From positions 1-64,000 of the forward strand of contig NZ_CAMZOG010000005.1 in assembly GCF_947331445.1 (NCBI RefSeq): DNA of 64,000 bases, read 5' to 3'. Below are positions 16,892 to 26,100 of the stretch, piece by piece. A program made the position numbers and the translations under genes. Positions within the stretch are counted from its first letter, which is position 1, and each line of letters starts with the position of its first letter. A model generated the notes under the pieces. That model ran no database searches, was not told where the DNA came from, and saw only the letters and a program-made list of their open reading frames with translations. This DNA is from Parendozoicomonas sp. Alg238-R29 (GTDB taxonomy: Bacteria; Pseudomonadota; Gammaproteobacteria; Pseudomonadales; Endozoicomonadaceae).

Positions 16892-18805
16892 TTACTGGTT
16901 GTTATTTCCTTGAAGTCTGTTTCTCAACTTTTTAAATAATTCAGAAGTGTTTTGTTCATCACCTTCGATGAACTTTACGACCTCGTAGCCAGGGCGAAGT
17001 AACGGCCTTGGACTTTTATCAAGAATTTGCTTCATTTCATCAATTATCTCGTTTAGATCGTCGCCAGTTATATTGCTGAACCGGTTATTGAAAGCAATGA
17101 CTATTCTTTTCTGTGCTTCAGATGGATCGGAGAACAGTTTGACTACTTCTTCAAATTCTTGATCTTCGCCATCTTCCACTCGTGTGTGCGCGCCTTTGAC
17201 GTAAATGACATGATCAATTTTCGATGTGAGTCGTGACCTCACACTACGTAGCCGTTGATCACTGATTTTTTGCAGCAGGGTTGGTAACTCAGTCACACGA
17301 TTGCCATCTGGTAGGCTGAGGCTTTTAAATCCAGTTGGGGCAATCAAGCTTCGTTTTGAGCTGAATACATTTGTTCCTGTGAGGTGGTGTGCTATATGAC
17401 TTTTACCATTGCCACCCCTCCCTGCCAGAACTATATGTATCCCATCCGTTTGTAAGTCACTTTCTAATCTGTTTGCTTCAATCTGAGTTATATCTTCATC
17501 GTCAGTAATGTTGGTGAATCCATCTTTCGTGAAGTTTCTTCCCTCAGTGAACCAACGAAGAGTTTTATCAAGCAAAGTATGGTGAGTTATAGATCGTGTT
17601 GCACTCAGCAGGCGCCATATGCCGTGCTCTGGCCCAGGGCGCCGTTTTTCTTCCAGGGTTTTCAGTGCCGCTGCTGCTTTTCTGTGGGAAATCAAAGGTT
17701 CTACGCTCAACCAAAGCTCTGGCAATGCCAGCCCTTGGGTATCGGTGTGATCACTCAGCAGATAGGCTCCATCCCCCAGCCCGGCCACAATCATGGACTT
17801 GCCTCCCACAACTGTAACGGTTAATTCATCTTCCGTAAGTGCCGGAGCCTGCGGGCTGGAATCTCCCTTCAGTGTTTTGACAATTGCAGCGAGAGCGCCT
17901 TCCGCCAATGGAGAGAGCACCATGCCTACACTGGTTTGTTCAGGTGATTTAGCCAGAATCTCTGTGAGCCATGTATTTTTGTTCTGTGAGTTGGAGTCTT
18001 TCTGAGGCGCCGGTGTTACGGCTATCTCTTTGGAGAAGGCCTTTCCATTGTTCTTGGTCACTTTAATTTTGAGAACATCTTTAGATGTGGATCCATTGCT
18101 CTCAGGTTTGATTTCTAATGTGCGAACACCGCTTTGATAAGCAGTACAGGATAGTTGTTCCAGGTATTTGTGGTAGGGCAGGGAACAACCTTTCCGCTCC
18201 TGATTGTGGCAGCTTTCTGGCTGCTGGCGACTGAACTGGAAAACAAAATGTGGGGCATCAATATTACTAAATAGAATCTGGAAAGATTCTTTATCCTTTC
18301 CTGTGTGAATCTTTTTTGTCCCCTCTGGCAGGTGATTTTGTGATTGTATCCACATTTCCCAGGCCCCCATGAGTAGGGTCGGACTTTGCATTATCAGTGA
18401 GTTAAGCCAGAAGGAGTGGGTATTATGGCTATACCAGCGCAAAGCCAGCAGTGGAATTTGTGTTATTTGACGAACAGCAAAGTCTGTCAAATTTTTTGAC
18501 AGAAACCAATCCATAGACACATGAGCTGTAGACAGCAGTACACTGAGGGGGAAAATTTTCTGACTTAATTTGTGCAAGCCGTAGCCTGCTGCAATCATGG
18601 TTCCAGTCGAGAGGACGTGACGGGCTTCATTCATCAGATGCCAGTTAAGTCGGCTCTGGTTTTCGCTGAGCATATAGGGGGCATACCCAGGTAAATGCCA
18701 TTGAAAATTCTCTGGGTGTGTTCCAGGCTCAGAGTGCGCCGCTTGCCCTGTAAACGAAGCGGTGAAAAGAGCCAGGCAGAGGCTCGTAGATTTGAAACCT
18801 GCCAT
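16892..18805 (-). CDS. Exported or membrane protein with AIG1/GIMAP-like GTPase domain
   Basis: A 637-residue protein with a likely signal peptide at 1-22 (LCLALFTASFTGQAA) and further hydrophobic segments around 65-165. The middle (about 180-440) is unrecognised and has several cysteines. At 462-469 the P-loop GRGGNGKS lies in GIHIVLAGRGGNGKSHIAHH, then LTGTNVFSS, strikingly like the AIG1/GIMAP G1 motif 'LVG.TGNGKS...N.ILG...F.S'. A later stretch DHVIYVKGAHTRVEDGEDQE, then FEEVVKLFSD and RIVIAFNNRF, fits the AIG1 G3-G4 region, though a clear T/NKxD motif is lacking. AIG1 GTPases are mostly from plants and animals (immune membrane proteins). A signal peptide before a nucleotide-binding domain is odd, because the domain would leave the cytoplasm unless the helices loop it back. 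Monocistronic. Confidence 0.55.
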   Translation of the reverse strand: MAGFKSTSLCLALFTASFTGQAAHSEPGTHPENFQWHLPGYAPYMLSENQSRLNWHLMNEARHVLSTGTMIAAGYGLHKLSQKIFPLSVLLSTAHVSMDWFLSKNLTDFAVRQITQIPLLALRWYSHNTHSFWLNSLIMQSPTLLMGAWEMWIQSQNHLPEGTKKIHTGKDKESFQILFSNIDAPHFVFQFSRQQPESCHNQERKGCSLPYHKYLEQLSCTAYQSGVRTLEIKPESNGSTSKDVLKIKVTKNNGKAFSKEIAVTPAPQKDSNSQNKNTWLTEILAKSPEQTSVGMVLSPLAEGALAAIVKTLKGDSSPQAPALTEDELTVTVVGGKSMIVAGLGDGAYLLSDHTDTQGLALPELWLSVEPLISHRKAAAALKTLEEKRRPGPEHGIWRLLSATRSITHHTLLDKTLRWFTEGRNFTKDGFTNITDDEDITQIEANRLESDLQTDGIHIVLAGRGGNGKSHIAHHLTGTNVFSSKRSLIAPTGFKSLSLPDGNRVTELPTLLQKISDQRLRSVRSRLTSKIDHVIYVKGAHTRVEDGEDQEFEEVVKLFSDPSEAQKRIVIAFNNRFSNITGDDLNEIIDEMKQILDKSPRPLLRPGYEVVKFIEGDEQNTSELFKKLRNRLQGNNNQ

Positions 18806-18958
18806 CTTATTCAGTGTCGGATTATTTATAGGGCAGTGAATATAGTCTACAGGCTTTGAAGCGAGAGCTAAAAACAGTTGTAAGATGTACTGGGGGTTCT
18901 GTTCACAACAAATGTGGGTTTAAGCCAATGCGAGGGTTCCTGATCTAACAAGCTTTCC

Positions 18959-18994
18959 TTCTGCTTCTGCTTCTGCTTCTGCTTCTGCTTCTAC
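18959..18994 (+). repeat. ttctgc hexanucleotide repeat
   Basis: Five exact ttctgc units and one ttctac, lying at and beyond the 3' end of the BASS pseudogene. It is a microsatellite. Confidence 0.9.
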
Positions 18995-19452
18995 TTCGGC
19001 TTTGCCAGTACCCAGCTAAAATCGCCCCCCAGCGCAACAGGAGCAAGAACAATCTGAACAATGCTAAACAGTATGGCGAGCCGGTCACTATCAATAACAC
19101 CCTGAAGATAAAACCCTGTCAGCCACGGCATGAGTCATATGGCCAAAAGAGTGGAAGTCAGAGTCATGCTGATAGGCAGGGCAATATTCCCCGGCCAGAT
19201 AAGTTAAAACATTGGAGGCCGTACCACCGGGCGCTGTGCCCACCAGAATCATACCGGTCATAAGAGCCGCAGAAAGCCCCCACCAGTGACTGATTCCATA
19301 AGCCAGCAGCGGCATCATCAGAAACTGCAGAGATATACCAATAATCAATGGCAGCAGACGACGGAACACCTGGCTGATATCCGGGGCAAAAGATAACCGA
19401 TAATGCCGCCAGGCAGCGCCAGTATTGGCATGAAGGCAGAAATCCTGGACAT
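18991..19452 (-). pseudogene. Bile acid:sodium symporter (BASS) family pseudogene
   Basis: Minus-strand pieces in different frames give MSRISAFMPILALPGGIIGY, then RRLLPLIIGISLQFLMMPLL and LVGTAPGGTASNVLTYLAGE, then ISMTLTSTLLA with an internal stop, then LQGVIDSDRLAILFSIVQIV and LAPVALGGDFSWVLAKPK-stop. These are consecutive parts of a BASS/SBF-type sodium symporter (GTAPGG.ASN is the signature). At least two frameshifts, one in a C-run near 19385, and a deleted N-terminal portion make it non-functional. Confidence 0.8.
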
Positions 19453-19557
19453 TTTTTATCTCGTTATCAGTTAGTACTGGTGTATATTGCCCAGAGTGGA
19501 GTATTTTACTCTTCTCCCTGCGGGGAGGTATTTATTTACAACAGGTTTTCCGTATAT

Positions 19558-20037
19558 ATGCAGTCAGCAAACCAACCAGAAAGCAAGGATGGCCAGTCAC
19601 CTGAGGTGAAAACAACCTCTGATGAGGTGAGTAGACTTCTGGCTGAACTGAGCAGTAGAAACATCAAGGATGTTATGGGTCATGAGGCTTTGAGAGTATT
19701 GCGTCTGCTCTGGCCTGCTGTTTTCCGTGTTTCTTCTCCCCGACCACTCAAAGTGGGTATTGATAAGGATATAGCTGCTACCGGCAAAGTTCCTCAACCG
19801 CTGATTAAAATTGGTTTACGCTGCTATACCCGGCTGGATCAATATTTGGAAAGCACTCGCGACGGCCGGGCTCGCATTGGCCTTGATGCCAAGCCTCATG
19901 GCAAGGTGCGGCTGGAAGAGGCAGTCAATGCGGATATGATGCTCTATGACCGTTTCTGCAAGAGAACCCCCCGCAGAGCTTTTGTTGGGCAGTTACGCGT
20001 TGTGACCGAACAAGAAAAAACAGAATTGGCACACTGA
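19558..20037 (+). CDS. ProQ/FinO-domain RNA-binding protein
   Basis: The segment LRLLWPAVFRVSSPRPLKVG, then IDKDI, LIKIGLRCYTRLDQYLESTR and ARIGLDAKPHGKVRLEEA follows the ProQ/FinO fold (LF...F....PRPL..GI..D......L...L..YT....YL......G..R..LDG...G.V). These proteins bind structured small RNAs and mRNA 3' ends. It has 159 residues from ATG 19558; the frame is open to GTG 19480, but the extra 26 residues look untypical. No strong ribosome-binding site decides the start. It lacks the long linker and C-terminal Tudor domain of E. coli ProQ, so it is a minimal family member. Confidence 0.85.
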   Translation: MQSANQPESKDGQSPEVKTTSDEVSRLLAELSSRNIKDVMGHEALRVLRLLWPAVFRVSSPRPLKVGIDKDIAATGKVPQPLIKIGLRCYTRLDQYLESTRDGRARIGLDAKPHGKVRLEEAVNADMMLYDRFCKRTPRRAFVGQLRVVTEQEKTELAH

Positions 20038-20160
20038 TTCCTCCTCGGCAGTCTTCTCAGGGCTGCCAGTATTCCTGCCATTATGGTTAGTCGCCATACA
20101 TAAAGTCCTATAACCAGCTGTCTGATAATACCTGTTTCAAATTTCGGGGATTGGTCAGAC

Positions 20161-23100
20161 ATGGAAAGCCAGGTTCGAACATCTTCACCTCAAGCAGGTG
20201 TGCAGCCTTCTTGTACGCAGCCTCATTCGCCTGAGTCAGATGATAAACATCTGCTTCCCGGTGTTGGCAGGGATGACAGCCTTGTTCCCGCATGCCCAAT
20301 TACCAAGCGATCTGTAGCTGGTATCGCACCAAATTCTGCTTACATTTCTTCAGGCAGTACATCTCCAGACTCAACTGCCAGTGCTGGCAGTTATGTCACA
20401 GAATATGATTTTATGGCTCACTTAGAGGATCATTTGGAGGTTGTCCTAGAACTCATTGCAATGCTGGCGACCTCGAAAATTGCTGCAGAAGATGTTGTAA
20501 AACAGATCTTGGGGTTTCTGGATATGTCGAGATCATTTCTTCTTTCCCGAGGCTGCTCAGAGAAAGACTTCCAAACTATTTGTGAATGGCATGCCCGGCT
20601 AGGTAAAGCTATTCCTCCCGAAATGAAAGGTATCATCACAGCACGGATAACAGGCATAAAGCAGTTTTGTACTGGCATGGGCAGGCTGCATACGGAGCCA
20701 GAAGCTGCAAGAAAGGATCTTGCGTCTGCTGCATCCAGGAGAGAGGCGAACGCATTTTTTTGGAGTGCGCTGATGAATTTGCCTGCAAATGTAGCGCAGG
20801 CTTCAGCTGATATGAAAAAGGCTCTGAATGGAGGCGTGCCAGAAGCCAAAAAATGGCTTGGTGCTTTGTTGGCGCTTGAAGCTGAGCGGTGGCGGGAGCA
20901 AGTTACCTCGAAAACTCCTTATCTCTCTGAAACGCACCGGAAAGAATATGAACGAAGAGTGTTGGAAGCGGCACATCATGGAGAGTGCTGTCTGCTGAGT
21001 ACACTGGCTGATTTTTATATTGATGGGGCTTTCGGGTTTGAGAAAAATATCGAAAAGGCTGCTTTATTGATTGCCCAGGGGAGGATGCAGGAATGCCCTG
21101 TGGCTTGTGTTTGTCAGGCTCAGCTATTGGGTGGTTTCCGTCATTCTGATTACTGGCGTCATTACTATTCCGACCCCTGTTCCACAAGAGATTTTTTGCA
21201 ACAGGCAAGGATGTGGTTGGGTATAAAAGAAGTAAATCAAACAAAATCGGTTGCTGAGGGAAAGGTTATTGGCTCTGGTTTCGAATGGCCGCACGATAAG
21301 CTTCTGAAAACCTATTTCAATAACGCCAGTAAAAGAGTATATCCTTTGCAGGCCATTCTTATGAAAGTGTTTGAGCTGGGCTGTTCTGACCCGAAGAAGA
21401 CAGGTTTGCAGGAACTGGAAGGGTATGGTGATGCTGAGCCTTTGCTCTGGCGGGCGGCTGCATACGCCTGCGAAGGTTTGGATTGCCTTGAAGTTGATGC
21501 CCAGACTACAGCTCTGCTCAGCTGTAATAGGGGCGAGTGTGGAGCGTTCACGCTTTTGGCACGGCTATGGGAAGATGATAAAGAGAATGCAGCCGGGAGT
21601 GCTCTGGCAGGGTACCGCTATCACGTGGCAGATCTTTTTTCTCTGGATCAGAAACCATTGTCTTCGAATTTTCGGTCGAAAACGTTTTATCACGTACAGA
21701 TGGGGCAACTGCATGACGCTATGAATGCAGCGGCTAAAGCGCTCCAACACAAAGGCTATCATGACCCGGAAGATCTCTTTGTTTACGAGGTTTTGACAAA
21801 GTTGATCTATGGTCGGGAACAATGCCTGTTTTCTGATAAGATCATTCCAGGTTGTTATCGTGATGTTATTCAGAGATGGCGCCAACAGGTTCAAGCAACA
21901 GATAAAGAGAGCGCGTCCGAATATAAATCACTGTTAACCAGTGAAGCCAGGCTTCTGCGCAGTATTCGTCGGGGCAAGAAAACTGAATTGCCAGATTGTG
22001 CTTTTGATACACCCAGAAGCAGCTATCGTGCTTTGGATCTGATCTGTGAAGGTTATTTTGAAAAACCTTCTGAGGATCAATGGTATCAGTTACTTAATAA
22101 GCTGTGTGAGTTGGAGGATAAGGAATGTTTTCTGCTCCGTCTGGATGCCGGTGTGAATAAAGTTGTCGGTGCTCTGCAAGCGTATTTTGATGTTGAAGAC
22201 CATAATCGAAGGCTGCAGTACAAGAGATTGGCGGCCTTACTTTCTGGCTCTATCGAACAGTATGTTTTCTATATCGAAGAGTTAGCTCGACAGGAAAAGT
22301 ATCAGGCTGCGCTGGCTGTTATTGTTAGAGCCAGAAATGAATGCGCAATCATGGGAGCTGTGTGGGGCTTAGGGCAAGAGGTTCCTGTTAAGGATAATCC
22401 TACCGTTAATATTATTTCTCAGTTGGGCTCATTGGAAAAAAAGATCCGGGAGCTTGCCCAAAATGATAGAAAAAAACCGCTGGCTGTTGATGCTTCGGCG
22501 CGTATAGATGACCAGCTTTTGGCGTTGACAGATAAATTGAAGGTAACAACAGAGTCGGAAGACTCTGTCAGCGAAAATGTATTAATGACCTTAAGACCAT
22601 TGCTGCCGGCAGTATTTCATAACTGGGGATACAGTCTTGGCCCGGAAACAGGAGATAAACAAAGAGATGACTGCCGGGAACGGGTGAAAACCTATTTCTG
22701 CCTGTTAGGGACTGCAGCTCATAATCTGGACTCTTACGGGGAGGCCGCAGAATATTTCGGTCTTGCTCTAGCCCATGGCTACAGAGGGAACGACCCTTTA
22801 GTTCATGCCTATGGAGCTGTTTCAACGCCTTTCATTGGTTCCAGAGTCATTATCACACCAAATAATGAGGCTATTCGGCAATGGATGGTTGATAGCCGTT
22901 GTCAGGCGATCCAGGAAGTTATGGGATTAATGGGGAAAGGTAACTTCGATTCGGATGAAATTCGGCGCCTTCAAGGCGTTGCTGGTGAGATGGCAGGATT
23001 GGGCTGCTGTGATGGTTATTCAGAAATCTGTGGGAATCTGACCGGAATGGTGCTTGCTGGCTTGAATGATGTACAGCATTTAAAGTCGGCCAGTTATGAG

Positions 23101-26100
23101 CTTGAGCGAACCAAAAACGTCGCCTACGCAACCTGTGCTCCAGGGGCTGCTATACCGATGATGCAACACTTTGTCGTCCCTTGTTGTAGTTGGATTTTAA
23201 CAAACCCACGTCAGCTGATGTATGCTCTGAAATCTTTGCCGCCGCTTTCTCCTAAAAAAGGGACTGCTCTATCCTGTCTGGCGAGTGATACGGATTTGTT
23301 TACGCTGGTGACCTCAGAAAGGGAGACTGCTTTCCAGAAAGCTATTCGCAATATTGAAACCACTCAGAATATCGATCATCTGCCATTGCTTTACGCAGCA
23401 GGGCTTGCTTTTAAAGATGACCCTGCTTATGTGCGTACTGTAGAGATTTTAGGCATGGAGAAGGGAAGCTGGGCTCTTGCGGAGCTTATTGGGCGTCTTG
23501 CTGCAGGTGCGCCTGGGAATGAAATTGAACCATCGTTAAACCTGATCAAAACCCTTCCTAAAGATGATCGTGCCGCTGGTCAATTGTTATATGCACAATT
23601 AGTTGTTTATGGAGATCACCCAGATGACATAAATAGCTTTCAGTTGATGAAGGCATTGAACTTTGCCTGCATGAGACATTTTGCCTGCGCCTGGACCTGT
23701 AAAGGTGTTCTGGCTTTGCGGAATGGGCACGAAGAAGAGGCAAAAGACTGTTTCAACGCTGCTGGCACGAAGTATGTTAAAGACATACAGGTACAGGCTC
23801 CAGACCCGGAAGGCTTGTATATGTCTGGGCTGCTTTTGTTCAAAAGCGGGAGGTACAGGCGGGCTTGCCTGCAGTTAACGCAGGCCTTCAGGCTGAATTA
23901 CTTGCCAGCCATGTGTACTTTGCGACAGTTGTCGGTCAATGGCCCGACAGCGTTTCGTGGTTCAGTTGTGAACCTCTCCCAGCCTTGGCTTGACCACTGC
24001 TCCCAAGCGCGGTTAGTGCAGGATATAGAGGCTCTAGAAACATTTAGTGAACCACTGATTGAAGAGATACTCGAGAGAATGCGTACCTATGCAGGTAGCA
24101 CAGATCCTCAGGTTATTTTTTACCTTATAGAAGCTGTACAGCGTTTTCCCAAACTTCAGGAAAAAATTTCTCTTATCGAGCTTGTTGACTCCTTTCATCA
24201 GCACCTGGGGTTGGCTCATGCCCATTTGCTGGCTGTGCACCCCCACAGAAACGCTGTGGTAAAGATTATTCAAGAGATTGCTGGAGAAAGTGGTAAGGAT
24301 TATTCGCAGCTATTGAAACTCCTGACTTTGGGGGGGCAGCCACTAGAAAAGGAAGTCAAAGTCCGTTCACCCGAAAAGACTCCGGCAGAGGCATCACCGT
24401 TGGATACGCCGGAAAGCTCTCCCGCGACAAGTGAGAGAAGGAAAAGAAAGAAGAAAAAGGGCAAAGGCGGCGCCGTTAAAGAGAGCTCGGAACAGCCTTC
24501 ATTACCGGTTGCGGTTGCGGTTGCAACGAAAGAGCAGATTGCAGCTCCTGTTTCGTCACCTCTTCTCTCAGATAATAGAGTCGAGAATGAGGCTGTTGCT
24601 GATCCAGAGCCGATATCGCCACCTTCTAAAGAGGAAGCAAAAAGCCCTATTGAAATGCTTCCGCTGGCCGGGTTGGTGGAGAGTCTGAATGGCCCGGTGT
24701 CTGATACTTCTCATGACGAGACTTCTCATGGCGAGACTTCTCATGGCGAGACTTTGCATGAGCTAAACCGACGTTATCACAACAACCTGATTCCCAATGC
24801 TGAGCTGTTTTCAGTCTGTTGCAGGGTGATGGAATTCAGTCGTCAGTCAGGTAACCGAGGCCAAACTCTGGGCTGGTTGAAAAAGGCCTACCAGAACAAG
24901 ACAAACGAAGGCCTATTGCAGATGCTTCAAAGGGAAATGGCTGAGATTCCTCCGCGAGTCGATTGGGTTCTTGATCTGTGCCAGAGCATTGATTTTGTTC
25001 ACATGAAACTTCCCTTGCAGTGGCGACAGGGTGAGCTTCTCCAGCTTCTCAGGGGGCTCTCACTTTGGAAGGCAGATAAAAGCGTGCAGCATTTGAATAA
25101 GCATCTGCTTGCGGGATGCTACAAGGTTATTAGGTCAGCACCCCAGGCTGTGACATTGCCAGAGCTGTGCATGCTCCTTGAACTGGATAGTTCGAAGGAA
25201 GCTTCCCAAGTGGTGGCTGAGGTCGCTTGTCGGCGCGCTGATGTCATGAAAAATGATGAGTTGCGAAATACTCTGCTACAGCGGACTGTTTCACAAGGGT
25301 TGCCGGAGGTTGTCGTTAAGTTATGTGATGTCATTAAGAATATAGACCCTGAGCAGGCGTTGCAGACCCTTGATGCGGTTGGAAACATGTGTTCTCAGAC
25401 CGAACGTTGGTGGGAGTTGTATCGTCAGTGCTTAGTGGGGAGTGACAGGCTGCATTCTCTCCAGCAGGTAGATGTTGAGGTAAAGGGGAATGTGCAGCAT
25501 TACGTTAGTCGTTTGGAAAAAGTCAGAGTGTTGAATAAACAGCTGAAGAAAGAGCTTTGGCTTGTGCGTGCTCGTTTGAATGCGCTTGATCAGCGAAAGG
25601 CCGATGGAGTAGCGAAGTTACGCGCTCAGCTTCAGCAATATGAAGATGTTGTGGCTATTCGTTGTTTGTTGGATAAAGCGGGAACTCGCAAGTTAAATGA
25701 AGAGAAGAAAAAATTAAAAAATATATCTGCTGAGCAAAAAGCGTTGTTATCAGAAGAGGATCTGAAAAAGATTGCTCGCGCTTCTATGACGGATGTCGAA
25801 TGGAAGAAGCATTTGGCTATGGAAGAACAGAAAGAGCTACAACGTGCAACTATTGCTGAGATAGAACGCGCCGCTGTTGAAAACACTCTCCAAGAAAAAA
25901 CACAGTCCCAGTTGAGGAAGTGGAAGCAAGCTCTAAAAAGCAGAGTGCCTGTTCAGTCGCTTGAAAAGCCATATGAAGCTGTTGAGGTAAGCAGGCAGAC
26001 TATTGAGTTATTGCTATGGACATATGAAAAGTCGTCAGAAAGACACAAAACGACAACGTTATTGGGGAATATTCACTCCCATTCATGTGGTGCAATTCTG

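Noticed and set aside
18901-19480. Functional sodium symporter gene
   Set aside because: Coding pieces are in different frames with internal stops, so it was called a pseudogene.
19944-20162. Small minus-strand frame with one hydrophobic stretch beginning in the gap before the 2548-residue gene
   Set aside because: Most of it overlaps the ProQ/FinO gene antisense, and no ribosome-binding site or family supports it.
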